Below are positions 26,205-36,006 of a stretch of DNA of 58,461 nt, one piece after another. The position numbers and the translations under genes are program-made. Below the pieces are notes generated by a model. The model saw only the letters and a list, made by a program, of their open reading frames with translations. It was not told where the DNA came from and ran no database searches. Every line of letters begins with the position of its first letter. Within the stretch, counting starts at the first letter, position 1. Location of the stretch: positions 1 through 58,461 of the forward strand of contig CAKZYJ010000389.1 in assembly GCA_937884755.1 (NCBI GenBank). The letters are read 5' to 3'. The DNA is from an uncultured Flammeovirgaceae bacterium (GTDB lineage Bacteria > Bacteroidota > Bacteroidia > Cytophagales > Cyclobacteriaceae).

Positions 26205-27560
26205 ATGCATTACGCCCTCTTTCGCTTCAATGTTATTTTTCGCTTAGCACTAATTATCGGACTAGGGTACGCCACCGTTTACGTCGTTACTCAGACTCAC
26301 TTCTGGCTGGTATCCATTTGGCTGTTGCTAGCCATCATTATTACGATCTTTGAGCTTCTACGCTACATTGAACGCTCGCACCGCGAGTTAGAGAATTTGG
26401 TGGTTGCCATCCGGCAGGGTGACTTCACCAACACCTACCAAAGACCAGCTTTTGGCTCGGGTGAGTTATTAGCCCACTCTTACAATCAGCTAGTAGCTAC
26501 TTACCAGCACCTGCGACAGGAAAAAGAGAGTAACCACCAGTACCTACAGAATGTAGTTGAACACGTTTCAATAGCATTAATTGGATTAAGTCAGGAAGGC
26601 CAGATTACCCTGGTGAATCCGGCGGCTAAGCAATTACTGCGTCAGCCACTACTTTTGCAATTATCAGATGTACAAGCTATCAACGAAAACCTATTTGAAA
26701 AAATGAAACGGCTGGAAGCTGGTAAAAAGGTGATCGTAAAAGTGGTAATTGACGGACAGTTGATGCAGTTGTCCCTTCAGACTTCAGAATTCTACTTACA
26801 GGGCGAATACTTTAAGCTCATCTCCTTGCAAGATTTACGTCGCGAGTTGGAAGAGCAGGAGCTAGCCTCTTGGCAGAAACTGATCCGGGTGCTCACCCAC
26901 GAAATAATGAACTCCGTCATCCCGATTACCAATCTTAGTGGCATGATCCGGCAAACATTGTTACAAACCCAACAGGGAAATATGTTGCAACTACAGAACT
27001 TGGGCGAAGAAGACAGTCAGGATTTGCTGGAAAGCCTGCGAGTAATAGAAGAGCGTAGTCAGGGATTGGCCAACTTTGTGAAAGCTTACCGTAACGTTAC
27101 CCAGGTGGCTCAACCAAACTTCCGTCAGGTAGCGATAACCGATCTGTTTCAGCGAGTGCATACCCTGTTCAGTCCCACTCTTCAGCAAAGCGATATTGCC
27201 TGGGAACAGAAAGTTATGCCGCCTCAGTTATCATTCACCATTGATCTGGAGATGATAGAACAGGTGCTGATCAACCTAATAAAAAATGCTACTGAAGCTT
27301 TGAGAGAAACATCTCATCCTACCATCTGCCTAAACGCCTACCGAACCGAAGATAATGAAGACATTATGGAAGTTTCCGACAATGGCCTAGGGATAGCTCC
27401 TGAGGTAGCGGATCAGATTTTTATTCCCTTTTATACGACTAAGCCCGATGGCTCTGGTATTGGTTTAAGCTTGTCGCAACAGATTATGCGGCTGCATCGC
27501 GGAGCTATTTCGGTGCGCTCTTCAGCCAATGAGGGGACGACTTTTACATTACACTTTTAG
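26205..27560 (+). CDS. NtrY-like sensor histidine kinase with PAS domain
   Basis: This 451-residue protein has two N-terminal helices (about 10-50), a HAMP-like linker, a PAS-like region (about 115-215) and a kinase core: phospho-acceptor His232 (VLTHEIMNS), N box NLIKNATEAL, G1 DNGLGIAP and G2 GSGIGLSLSQQI. It senses an unknown signal at the inner membrane. No response regulator lies next to it, although NtrY-type kinases usually sit beside an NtrC-like regulator. The following GH2 gene begins 47 bases later and might be cotranscribed. Confidence 0.9.
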   Translation: MHYALFRFNVIFRLALIIGLGYATVYVVTQTHFWLVSIWLLLAIIITIFELLRYIERSHRELENLVVAIRQGDFTNTYQRPAFGSGELLAHSYNQLVATYQHLRQEKESNHQYLQNVVEHVSIALIGLSQEGQITLVNPAAKQLLRQPLLLQLSDVQAINENLFEKMKRLEAGKKVIVKVVIDGQLMQLSLQTSEFYLQGEYFKLISLQDLRRELEEQELASWQKLIRVLTHEIMNSVIPITNLSGMIRQTLLQTQQGNMLQLQNLGEEDSQDLLESLRVIEERSQGLANFVKAYRNVTQVAQPNFRQVAITDLFQRVHTLFSPTLQQSDIAWEQKVMPPQLSFTIDLEMIEQVLINLIKNATEALRETSHPTICLNAYRTEDNEDIMEVSDNGLGIAPEVADQIFIPFYTTKPDGSGIGLSLSQQIMRLHRGAISVRSSANEGTTFTLHF

Positions 27561-27607
27561 CAAAAAATCCAGTATACTTGTTTTTTACACCTACTGACCA
27601 ACAACCT

Positions 27608-29425
27608 ATGCGCTATTCCATCTATTTTCTACTGATTACTTTCTTTCTCTTTCATTGTCAGCCTCAGGCCGAGCAGGAAGCCCCCCCAGAATGGAAACCT
27701 CAGCCGGCTTCTATCATGACTCGCTGGGCCGAAGATGTTGCCCCCAACAATGCCTACCCCGAATACCCCCGCCCCCAGATGGTGCGCGAGCAATGGATGA
27801 ACCTCAATGGACTTTGGGAATACGCCATTACTGACAAGGACGGTAGTATGCCAGTAGAGTACGAAGGAAGTATTCTGGTTCCATTCCCCATAGAATCGTC
27901 TCTTTCGGGAGTAAAGAAAATGGTGCAGCCCACTGAGAAATTGTGGTACCGCCGTACCTTTGAGGTTCCTGCCGACTGGCAAGCTGATCATCTGCTGCTT
28001 CATTTTGGAGCGGTAGATTGGCAGGCTACTGTTTGGCTGAACGGACAGAAAGTAGGGGAACACCGGGGTGGTTATGATCCGTTTACAGTCAATATTACCG
28101 GAGCCACCTCCGTGGCTAGTGAGCACGAGTTGATCGTAGAGGTTTGGGATCCGACGGATGAGGGAAAGCAGCCTACAGGTAAGCAGACGCTTAATCCACG
28201 GGGAATTTGGTACACACCAACCACCGGGATATGGCAAACCGTTTGGCTGGAACCAGTTCCCGAATCACATATTGAACATATAAAGCTTGTACCGAATATT
28301 GATGAAGAAACGCTTACAGTTGAAGTCCAAACTAATGATGAGGCTTCGGCAGCTAACGTTAGATTAGTGGCGACTGATGGTGGGCAGGACGTAGCTAGCG
28401 AAGAGGGCAACGATAACTTACCTATTTCTTTAGCCATAACTTCCCCTAAACTATGGTCTCCGGACAATCCTTTTCTTTATGATTTAACGGTTGAACTCCG
28501 GGACAGCAATGGCAATGTAGTAGATCAGATACAGAGTTACTTTGGTATGCGTAAAATAGCGGTGGATAAAGCCGATGATGGCTACAACCGCCTTTTATTA
28601 AATATTGAACCCTTATTTCACATCGGCCCACTAGATCAGGGTTTCTGGCCCGATGGTGTGTATACCGCTCCCTCGGATACGGCATTAAAGTACGATGTAG
28701 AGATTACCAAGAAAATGGGCTTTAATATGGCCCGTAAGCACGTGAAGGTAGAACCCGCTCGCTGGTACTACTGGTGTGACAAATTGGGGTTACTGGTTTG
28801 GCAGGATATGCCCAGCGGGGAAGAACGCGTACGCCGTAATGGGGAAGAAATCCAGCGTACCGCCGAATCGGCCGAACAGTTTGAAACCGAACTACAGGAG
28901 TTAATTGATGATTTCTATAATCACCCTTCTATCGTTATGTGGGTAGTTTTCAATGAAGGGTGGGGGCAATACAATACCTCTCAACTCACCGATTGGGCCA
29001 AAGAATATGACCCCACTCGCCTGATCAATTCGGCCAGTGGGTGGCTGGATTTAGGTACCGGAGATGTAAGCGATATGCACAGCTACCCTGGTCCCGATAT
29101 GCCCGAAGTTGAAAACGCTCGAGTGGCTGTACTGGGTGAATTTGGCGGACAAGCCTTAGTTGTACCTAATCACTTGTGGGTAGCGGATTTATCTAAAGCC
29201 CCAACTCATTTTAAAACCTCCACTTCCGCAGATAGCCTATTAATGGCTTACAGTGGTCTTTATCTCCCTCTGGATTCTCTCAAGCAACAGGGGCTAGCCG
29301 CTGCCGTTTACACCCAAACCACCGATGTAGAATCAGAGGTAAATGGACTAATGACCTACGACCGAGCTGTCATCAAGATGGATTTGGATACGCTACAAGC
29401 TATTCACGGAAAGTTATATGAGTAG
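27608..29425 (+). CDS. Glycoside hydrolase family 2 lipoprotein
   Basis: This protein of 605 residues from ATG 27608 has a lipobox (FLFHC) and so is membrane-anchored in the periplasm or on the surface. The GH2 layout is present: sugar-binding domain (WYRRTFEVP, then HFGAVDWQATVWLNG), an immunoglobulin-like domain and the catalytic barrel with the acid/base Glu at about 450 (VVFNEGWGQ) and the nucleophile Glu at about 511 (LGEFGG). GH2 includes beta-galactosidases, beta-glucuronidases and beta-mannosidases; specificity is not clear. It has no susCD pair or other glycosidase nearby. Confidence 0.88.
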   Translation: MRYSIYFLLITFFLFHCQPQAEQEAPPEWKPQPASIMTRWAEDVAPNNAYPEYPRPQMVREQWMNLNGLWEYAITDKDGSMPVEYEGSILVPFPIESSLSGVKKMVQPTEKLWYRRTFEVPADWQADHLLLHFGAVDWQATVWLNGQKVGEHRGGYDPFTVNITGATSVASEHELIVEVWDPTDEGKQPTGKQTLNPRGIWYTPTTGIWQTVWLEPVPESHIEHIKLVPNIDEETLTVEVQTNDEASAANVRLVATDGGQDVASEEGNDNLPISLAITSPKLWSPDNPFLYDLTVELRDSNGNVVDQIQSYFGMRKIAVDKADDGYNRLLLNIEPLFHIGPLDQGFWPDGVYTAPSDTALKYDVEITKKMGFNMARKHVKVEPARWYYWCDKLGLLVWQDMPSGEERVRRNGEEIQRTAESAEQFETELQELIDDFYNHPSIVMWVVFNEGWGQYNTSQLTDWAKEYDPTRLINSASGWLDLGTGDVSDMHSYPGPDMPEVENARVAVLGEFGGQALVVPNHLWVADLSKAPTHFKTSTSADSLLMAYSGLYLPLDSLKQQGLAAAVYTQTTDVESEVNGLMTYDRAVIKMDLDTLQAIHGKLYE

Positions 29426-29481
29426 CAACGTACTAATGTCTTCCAACTTGAACCAGGTATTTATTAGGTTAAATCGAGTTT

Positions 29482-29937
29482 ATGAAAGAATATAGGGTAG
29501 TTGTACCTGAAGAAAATCACCAAATTCTAGAATTTATACAAGATGATTTACCAGGATTCGCAACTATCAATGTTGGCCTAAGAGAATTTGAACCTAAAGA
29601 AGTATTTGCTTGGCACTGCTCCATAATGTTGCAGTTGGAAGATACAGTTGAAGATGGTCTGCCATCAGCAGATGAAATGCAAATAATTGAGGAGTTTGGT
29701 GATTGGTTAGATTTAGAGATCAAAGGAGATATTCCTATTAAGCCAAATGCGCTATTTTTGGCTAGAGTCACATGGAATGAAACCCAGGAATTAATCTGGC
29801 GAGTATTCAACCCTGATAAAACCGATATATTTCTACGAAAGTTGATCAGAGATGAAGACTATGACAGAAGCTTTGACTACAGAATTGATTTAGATAAAGA
29901 ATGGAAGCTCACGGAGTGGTATTTAAAAAAGTACTAG
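29482..29937 (+). CDS. Conserved hypothetical protein, DUF695-like
   Basis: This 151-residue acidic, soluble protein has no signal or membrane segment. FARVTWN-like, IWRVFNPDKTD and FDYRIDLDKEWKLTEWY segments recall the DUF695 family, where a Trp-rich C-terminus is common, but this assignment is tentative. A+T content is higher than in the neighbours, so it could be a recent arrival. It is convergent with the histone deacetylase-like gene (gap 18 bases). Confidence 0.6.
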   Translation: MKEYRVVVPEENHQILEFIQDDLPGFATINVGLREFEPKEVFAWHCSIMLQLEDTVEDGLPSADEMQIIEEFGDWLDLEIKGDIPIKPNALFLARVTWNETQELIWRVFNPDKTDIFLRKLIRDEDYDRSFDYRIDLDKEWKLTEWYLKKY

Positions 29938-29955
29938 AATGGCACTTGGAGCAAT

Positions 29956-30867
29956 TTAACCTAAAAAAATACCTAACCCAGCCTCAATGGTATTGCAGTG
30001 AGCATCTACGATGTCGGCCATGCGTTCGGAGTAGCCGCCGCCCATCGTGGTAACTACGGGAATTTGGTTGTTAGAGCAGGCTTCAAATACTAGTTCATCG
30101 CGACGGCGACAACCGGCTTTGGTAAGTGATAATTTGCCCAGCCTATCCGTAGCTAACACATCTACCCCCGATTGGTAAAAAACTAGTTTCGGTTGTTGAC
30201 GGTCAAAGAGCTTGGGCAAAGCCTCTTCCAAAACACTTAAATACGCATCATCGTCGGTGCCGGTAGGTAAAGCAATATCCCAATCCGACTGTTCTTTCTT
30301 TAGCGGATAGTTGTCCTGGCCGTGCATACTGAAAGTAAACACTGCCGGATCATCCTGAAAAATGACCGCATTTCCGTTACCTTGATGCACGTCCAAATCA
30401 ATAATTAAAATACGTTCTACCAGTTGCTTGGCGAGCAATCGCCGACTGGCAATGGCAATATCATTGAGTGTACTGAAACCTTCTCCTCGGTCAGCGTAGG
30501 CATGATGGGTTCCTCCCGCCAGATTAACACCAAGTCCCACTTCCAGTGCCGATTCTGCGGCAGCAATAGTACCAGCCACACTATTCCGGGCTCGCTTAAC
30601 CGAAGTTTCGGTATTCGGCAAACCAATACGTCGCACCATGCGTGGTGGTAATGATAGCGTTTTTACTGCTTGCCAATAGTCCGATGTATGAACCCGCAAA
30701 ATATCTTCTTCGGAACATAAACCCGGATCAACCAATTGACTTTCCTGAATAATATTTTGATACACTAACTGCTCTTTGGCTAAGATGTACTTATCTATCG
30801 GGAAGCGATGATGTTCAGGTAAAACATACAGATACTGATCGGAGAAATAAATTGGAATATCGGTCAA
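29956..30867 (-). CDS. Histone deacetylase-family protein
   Basis: This 303-residue protein has the zinc-amidohydrolase signature: the GGTHHAY His pair, the metal Asp/His in IIDLDVHQGNG, a PAVFTFSMHG segment and QSGVDVLATDRLGKLSLT. Bacterial members deacetylate small molecules such as polyamines or acetylated enzymes (AcuC-like). It overlaps comEC by 4 bases, and the order comEC-HDAC is probably a simple operon with no clear functional link. Confidence 0.88.
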   Translation of the reverse strand: MTDIPIYFSDQYLYVLPEHHRFPIDKYILAKEQLVYQNIIQESQLVDPGLCSEEDILRVHTSDYWQAVKTLSLPPRMVRRIGLPNTETSVKRARNSVAGTIAAAESALEVGLGVNLAGGTHHAYADRGEGFSTLNDIAIASRRLLAKQLVERILIIDLDVHQGNGNAVIFQDDPAVFTFSMHGQDNYPLKKEQSDWDIALPTGTDDDAYLSVLEEALPKLFDRQQPKLVFYQSGVDVLATDRLGKLSLTKAGCRRRDELVFEACSNNQIPVVTTMGGGYSERMADIVDAHCNTIEAGLGIFLG

Positions 30868-32963
30868 GGTTTCCAGTTGATGGTTAGTGCGCCTTGTACC
30901 GGAACCGAGTGGTAAGGAATATGTTTTTGTTCGGCTTCCTCCGCTAGCTGTCGGGCTACGTAGTAGCTGTTGGTGCCATCAATAATTAGCTGATCATAGC
31001 GGAAATAGCTGCCGATCACCGAAAGATTGCGAACAGAGTTTTTAGCTACAATCAGATAATCCACGTGGATAGACTCCCTTAGCCTCTTTCGGGGTAGCTT
31101 TTCGTGAATTACCGCTACTAGCTTTCCCTGGAACTCAATCAACTCAATACCCTCCAGCGATCGTCGTTGTATTTCATCTCTGGAGACTGAGCCACTAAGA
31201 AACTTTGTCTTTACTCCTTTTTGAATATGATTGGCTAGTACGTGGTATTCGGCACTGCTGTTCCATTCGCCTAAATGTAGATTATTGAAGCCATTCGTAA
31301 AATCCAGATGCGTATCATCTTTAACGTGGTAAACAGTCATGCTAACCTCCTGACTTTGTTGGTAGAAGTTTATTACTTGGATGGTAACGACGAAAAGTAG
31401 TGATACTACTATCATCGTAAGGTAGCGTAACTGACGATAATGGAATAATGCCAGCAGAAAAATAATCACGAAATACAGTAGCCAAGTTTGTAAGGAGGAG
31501 ATGGAAATTCTTTCTACTGTACTTCCCGGTAGTTGCTGAATGAAGGATACCGAAGCGTTGATGAATTCAATAAATGTTCCTAACAGCAAACCTACCACTT
31601 TAGCTAAAGTGGGAAAAGCTAAGCCGGCGACTAACGTCATCAACCCAAGAGGAAGCATAACCAATGCTGCTGGTATGACCACAATATTTGATAACCAAAA
31701 GTAGGTCGGAAACTGATGGAAATAATAAAGGCTAAGCGGAAATGTTGCCAGTTGGGCGGCAATAGACACTGCCGTAAGTTGCCAGAAGTAATTTAGTAGC
31801 TTATTGTAGGGGTTTACCCAAGCGGCTATGCGTGGCTGCAGATAAACAATTCCAAACACTGCTAAGTAGGAAAGCTGAAATCCCACCGAATATACCAGGT
31901 AAGGATTAATCCAGAGTAAAAAGAAAGCTGAACAAGCTAGCGTATTGTATATACTGGATTGACGGTGAATTGCCGTTCCAACGATAACAAACGTGAACAT
32001 AACCGCTGCTCGTTGTACCGAAGGTGAGAAGCCAGTTAAGGCTGCGTATATCCAAAGGAATAGAATACATACCAAAGCATGAGTAGCAACCCCAAATTTG
32101 GGTAGTTGACTAAGTGGCTTAAACAAAAAACTAACAATTAGGTAGATAATGCCTACATGTAAGCCCGATACCGCTAGTATGTGCATGGCCCCGGCCGCTG
32201 CGTAGGCCGTTTGCACTTCTTGTTCCAGATGTCTTTTCAGTCCTAGGGTAATGGCTAGCGCAATGCCCTGGGCTTCTCGGTTGGGAACATACTGCAATAT
32301 AATTTCCCTGCACTGATTTCGCCACTTACTGGCAATACCCTTCCAGTTAGGCTGAGTGTTTGAGGCGATCCTTATCGAGTTCTCTGCTCGCAGATACTGC
32401 TGGTGATAGATACCCTGATATGCGAGAAACTGCCGATAATCAAATTCTGCCGGATTTTTAGGTGATTCAATTTCACGAGGCAATCCCTTTACTAAAATGC
32501 GGTCGCCAAATTGTAGAAGTTGGCTGCTATCAGTTTTTGGTTGGTACACAATTACCTCTGCTGTTAGTGGATTTTTTTGTCCTTCAGTTGAAAAGACAAA
32601 ATCTATATCGAGTGTATTTTTATAGGAATTTTTCTTGGGTTCAGGATAGTCTATAACTGTTGCGACGTAATAATCAGCCGTATCAGTAAAGTGAAGTAGG
32701 TGATCATCCTGACGGGATTCATCGGTTTGCTGCGTTCTCAATATTCCTAATAGCACTAGAATAGTTGCTGCTACCAGCGCTACCACTGGATGATAGCGGG
32801 AGAAGATGACTTTGGGAAGTAAGAAAGTAGCAACGCAATAAGTAAGAAACAGACTGACCAAACTCGCTATTGCCAGTTCGGTGGTCACGTATTGGGCTAG
32901 CGCAATTCCCAAAATGAAAAAGGGAGTAAACCGTAGAAAAGGATAAGGCAGCCACCGAAACAT
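30864..32963 (-). CDS. comEC: ComEC/Rec2-family DNA-uptake membrane protein
   Basis: This 699-residue protein has several N-terminal helices, a periplasmic OB-like region (about 120-200, DUF4131-type), and the competence domain with AAGAMHILAVSGLHVGIIYLIVSFL and about ten helices. The C-terminal metallo-beta-lactamase domain is reduced or absent, as is common in Bacteroidota ComEC. It forms the inner-membrane channel for single-stranded DNA during natural transformation. The gene appears intact. Confidence 0.88.
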   Translation of the reverse strand: MFRWLPYPFLRFTPFFILGIALAQYVTTELAIASLVSLFLTYCVATFLLPKVIFSRYHPVVALVAATILVLLGILRTQQTDESRQDDHLLHFTDTADYYVATVIDYPEPKKNSYKNTLDIDFVFSTEGQKNPLTAEVIVYQPKTDSSQLLQFGDRILVKGLPREIESPKNPAEFDYRQFLAYQGIYHQQYLRAENSIRIASNTQPNWKGIASKWRNQCREIILQYVPNREAQGIALAITLGLKRHLEQEVQTAYAAAGAMHILAVSGLHVGIIYLIVSFLFKPLSQLPKFGVATHALVCILFLWIYAALTGFSPSVQRAAVMFTFVIVGTAIHRQSSIYNTLACSAFFLLWINPYLVYSVGFQLSYLAVFGIVYLQPRIAAWVNPYNKLLNYFWQLTAVSIAAQLATFPLSLYYFHQFPTYFWLSNIVVIPAALVMLPLGLMTLVAGLAFPTLAKVVGLLLGTFIEFINASVSFIQQLPGSTVERISISSLQTWLLYFVIIFLLALFHYRQLRYLTMIVVSLLFVVTIQVINFYQQSQEVSMTVYHVKDDTHLDFTNGFNNLHLGEWNSSAEYHVLANHIQKGVKTKFLSGSVSRDEIQRRSLEGIELIEFQGKLVAVIHEKLPRKRLRESIHVDYLIVAKNSVRNLSVIGSYFRYDQLIIDGTNSYYVARQLAEEAEQKHIPYHSVPVQGALTINWKP

Positions 32964-33065
32964 CTGGTAAAGTTACCTTCTAATCAGCAACGCTACAGTG
33001 GTAAATAGGCCAGAACTATTTTCTGTAAGAAAAAGTAGATTATTTCAGTCAGGGCATCGAGGCAG

Positions 33066-33818
33066 CTAATCCTCCGTAAACTCGGTTGCTAGTTGTTCTG
33101 AGCTGATCGTTGGTTCCGGTTGGTAGGCAATGCGACGGAAGCAGAAGTATTGTAGGTTATACTTATTGCCAGTAGAAGCAGTGAAACCCCAGATCACCTC
33201 AGTGTTACCATTAAAAATATCCTCTACAATATTCTTGTTACCCTGATACACCACCGTATTGTCCAGTCTCACGATGATTTCGTAGGTTTCCGGATTCCAA
33301 CTGAAGCGAAAATTATGCATTTGGTCGTCTTCCAGATTAAAGTTCTGATCTTCGTTATTCCAATACTCAGTGTGATAACTACTTCCGTTTTCTAAAAATG
33401 CTACATTATCTCTAAAAGGGTCATTCTGAAACTCATTTTGGTAGGTATCGAACTCAACAGCGACTGAGGGAGCTATAAAATTGCCGGATACAAAGTTGGG
33501 ATTAAAACGGCCGTAGCCAATACCTTCTCCCACTGTACCAAAGGCCCTAAACTCACGAGGATCGTCATGGATAACAAAAGCAATGCCGTCAGCCCCCAGT
33601 TCGTCTTTATCTCCTAAGTAAATGTCAAATTCAATTTCGAAGTAACCGCGTAAGTCTAACTTACTGGTACTGTAGGCAATGCCTTCGGCGTAACGCTCAT
33701 TGGGAGTGAGCATAATACATCCGGAGGGCATGTAGTCTGCTGTGCCAAGTAATTCAAATTGGGCTACTACTGTCTGGCTGTAAGCAGCAAATATAATGAT
33801 AGTTAAAAATCGCTTCAT
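33066..33818 (-). CDS. Secreted L-type (legume-like) lectin-domain protein
   Basis: This 250-residue protein has a signal peptide (about 1-20, ending VVAQ) and an L-type lectin fold: GCIMLTPNERYAEGIAY, a GADGIAFVIHDDPR metal/sugar segment (Asp/His), SVAVEFDTYQNE, then FRFSWNPETYEIIVRLD. Such domains bind glycans or sugars through a Ca-coordinating Asp, and are common at the end of Bacteroidota adhesins. Here it is alone, with no T9SS tail, so it is probably periplasmic or a soluble surface protein. Confidence 0.82.
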   Translation of the reverse strand: MKRFLTIIIFAAYSQTVVAQFELLGTADYMPSGCIMLTPNERYAEGIAYSTSKLDLRGYFEIEFDIYLGDKDELGADGIAFVIHDDPREFRAFGTVGEGIGYGRFNPNFVSGNFIAPSVAVEFDTYQNEFQNDPFRDNVAFLENGSSYHTEYWNNEDQNFNLEDDQMHNFRFSWNPETYEIIVRLDNTVVYQGNKNIVEDIFNGNTEVIWGFTASTGNKYNLQYFCFRRIAYQPEPTISSEQLATEFTED

Positions 33819-33991
33819 CGGGTTGGTAGTGGATTGATTCTACAGTAAGTTACTTAATAATTAACGAACAGACTCACTCTTTGATTTAGTTTTTTGTTTA
33901 AATTATTTTTATATAAGTTGAACATTTTATGCACTTCATACTTATTAGTCTAGGCAGTTAGATCAATTTTTTTACTTAATCTTATATTAAA

Positions 33992-34201
33992 ATGGCACAA
34001 GAAGAAACAAAAACATGGCCTGAACTTGCCATAGGTTTGTACGACAAATTAACGGGAAGAGACGCGGAAATCACCTACGAGTTTGATGATTTTGATCTTT
34101 ATGTACCCAGCAAAGCTAGCGGAAACGGAGACGCTGATCACGCTCATTGGAAAATGAACGGTACTATTCGGGTACGTACTACGAATAGCAAAAATAGCTA
34201 A
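33992..34201 (+). CDS. Small conserved protein of unknown function
   Basis: This 69-residue protein is not one I recognise by name, but its block structure (TWPELAIGLYDKLTGRDAEITYEF, then HAHWKMNGTIRV) looks conserved. It is soluble, acidic and lacks any targeting signal. A strong terminator follows directly. The gap to the next gene is small (about 70 bases), so both may be read from one promoter with partial termination. Confidence 0.6.
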   Translation: MAQEETKTWPELAIGLYDKLTGRDAEITYEFDDFDLYVPSKASGNGDADHAHWKMNGTIRVRTTNSKNS

Positions 34202-34208
34202 AACAAAA

Positions 34209-34246
34209 AGAGTGAAAAGAATTCATCCTTTTCACTCTAATTTTTT
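34209..34246 (+). terminator. Strong Rho-independent terminator
   Basis: An 11-bp perfect stem (agagtgaaaag at 34209-34219 with cttttcactct at 34228-34238), loop of 8 bases, then a T run. It begins 8 bases after the stop of the 69-residue gene. Confidence 0.85.
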
Positions 34247-34270
34247 CAACTACTAGTTTATTTCTAACCT

Positions 34271-34681
34271 ATGTCTGATACTTTTGGGGAAAAACCTATT
34301 GAGGTTGTTGCTGATCTTACGCTGAGTAGTAGTAACGGTGATGTGCGGGTTTCTAATGATCACGAAGGTGACCTTATTATCTGCTTTCCCAATCAAAAGT
34401 CCTTTTTCAGTCTGCTGAACGCTCGCTGGCCCATGCGTCCTGGTTGGAATACCTTAGTTCAACTCAACCGATCTTTTTACAAAAATCGGCAGGCCATTAT
34501 CATTCGGGTGCAAGATCAGCCTTGGCTTACATTAGGTAGATTTCCTCGTCCGCGCATAAACTACCGCAAGGTAGCGGCTCCTTACCTGACGAATACAACT
34601 TCGCTCAAAAACATTATGTACCTATTAGCCGCAGGGGTTGGAGCGACTTTACTGTATTTCTTGTTTAGAAAACGAAATTAA
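34271..34681 (+). CDS. C-terminally anchored protein of unknown function
   Basis: This 136-residue protein is not one I recognise. Its N-terminal ~100 residues are beta-rich (VVADLTLSSSNGDVRV, then AIIIRVQDQPWLTLGRF) and a single C-terminal helix (about 113-132, LLAAGVGATLLYFLF) with basic end anchors it. That tail-anchored layout would put the domain in the cytoplasm. It overlaps the 3' end of the DUF5723 gene by 17 bases, convergently. It may act with the 69-residue protein just upstream. Confidence 0.6.
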   Translation: MSDTFGEKPIEVVADLTLSSSNGDVRVSNDHEGDLIICFPNQKSFFSLLNARWPMRPGWNTLVQLNRSFYKNRQAIIIRVQDQPWLTLGRFPRPRINYRKVAAPYLTNTTSLKNIMYLLAAGVGATLLYFLFRKRN

Positions 34682-35990
34682 ATCCGGCTCGGGCGTTGAT
34701 TACTTTGGCGTTACCAACATCGGCTAATGCTAAAATATTGTCGGTAGCGAAATATAACTGTAGCCCTTTCGGCCCGGTAGTCATAGCTAGTCCTAATCCT
34801 AAGTTATTATACGATCTAGCTTGTAAAGAATAAGTAGCAGCAGCCTGTAGCCAACGCCCAACGTCCTGCTTAACTCCTACTGAAAGGCTCCTTCTTGACG
34901 ACTGATAGAAATCAGCATAGAGCGTAGCTGAGGCTATAGTACGAGTAGCTAGCTGATAATGACCAGTCAAGTATACTTGCGTAGGAAGACTAGTTGAGTA
35001 GGTGGTAGCTTCTTCTTCAAATTCGTAGATATCGGCAATTGAATCAGTGAGCTGCTGCACATCAATATTAAACCCTTCGGTAAGCAAGTTCTCGTTATCA
35101 ACCCCGGTAAAGGTAAAGGTGCCGTTGGAAGAGATAGTTTGCGCATCTTCTTTCCAGGAAATCATTCCCAAATTAATAACTGATGCTGCAAACGAAATCT
35201 GATCGTTAAGCTGATAAGTACCTCCTAAGTCTATGCCGAAACCACTATTACCCATATTGGTAGCATAAGCAACGGCATCGTCTTCCATCAGGGTAGTACC
35301 TGAGGTATTTACCCGAACGTTGGCATTCGTGGTTATGGCGTATAATTCCTGTTCGGTTCCGGTAGTTAATGAAATATTAGCCTCTTCTGTTTGAATATTA
35401 GCAAGGCCAAATAAAGCTTTCACTCGGGTTCCTACTACTAACTTATTGTCAGTTAAGAACGGACGGTTAAAGCCAATTCCTATCTCCCGGTAATGAATTC
35501 CGTCGGTTTCGTAATTTCCCAACTGTAGGGTTTGCCCTGGCTCATTTCCCTGAACGGCAAATTGAAGGATACTTTTGTCGTAGCGCTGTCTACCGAAAAA
35601 GTGCTCAGTAACGTTTAGTGAGAAACGATTCTTAGCTGCTTTAAATGAAAGCGCGAATAGATCGATATCACCACTGAAGTGGATGTAGTCGTTGCCACTA
35701 AGATTTAAATTCTCGTATAATCTCTCTATATCTAATATTCTCTGTCCGGTTTCATCCTCCTCAATATTAGCTGCCAACTGGTTGTAGGTAAAACCAGAGT
35801 TTTTGAGGGACAGATGAAAAGAGGATGCTACTGAAACGTGTATATTGTTACGAGGAACAAACGCTGGATTAGTGTGAGATGCCTGAAAAACATTATCTAG
35901 CAAATGTAACGTCAGTTCTTGCTGGGCATATCCGCGGGAAGTTGCTAGTAAGATCACTAGCATAGCAATGAGGGAGTAATTATATTTCAT
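34665..35990 (-). CDS. DUF5723 family outer membrane protein
   Basis: This 441-residue protein has a signal peptide (about 1-22) and long stretches of alternating beta-strand sequence with many aromatic residues, ending in AGFNFVF (terminal Phe). Its start pattern (LLDNVFQASHTNPAFVPRNNIHVS) is that of DUF5723, a FadL/PorV-like outer membrane barrel family. The function is unknown. It lies 16 bases after the 540-residue lipoprotein gene, indicating an operon and probably a functional pair. Confidence 0.8.
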   Translation of the reverse strand: MKYNYSLIAMLVILLATSRGYAQQELTLHLLDNVFQASHTNPAFVPRNNIHVSVASSFHLSLKNSGFTYNQLAANIEEDETGQRILDIERLYENLNLSGNDYIHFSGDIDLFALSFKAAKNRFSLNVTEHFFGRQRYDKSILQFAVQGNEPGQTLQLGNYETDGIHYREIGIGFNRPFLTDNKLVVGTRVKALFGLANIQTEEANISLTTGTEQELYAITTNANVRVNTSGTTLMEDDAVAYATNMGNSGFGIDLGGTYQLNDQISFAASVINLGMISWKEDAQTISSNGTFTFTGVDNENLLTEGFNIDVQQLTDSIADIYEFEEEATTYSTSLPTQVYLTGHYQLATRTIASATLYADFYQSSRRSLSVGVKQDVGRWLQAAATYSLQARSYNNLGLGLAMTTGPKGLQLYFATDNILALADVGNAKVINARAGFNFVF

Positions 35991-36006
35991 GGATATTGTG
36001 GTTCAA

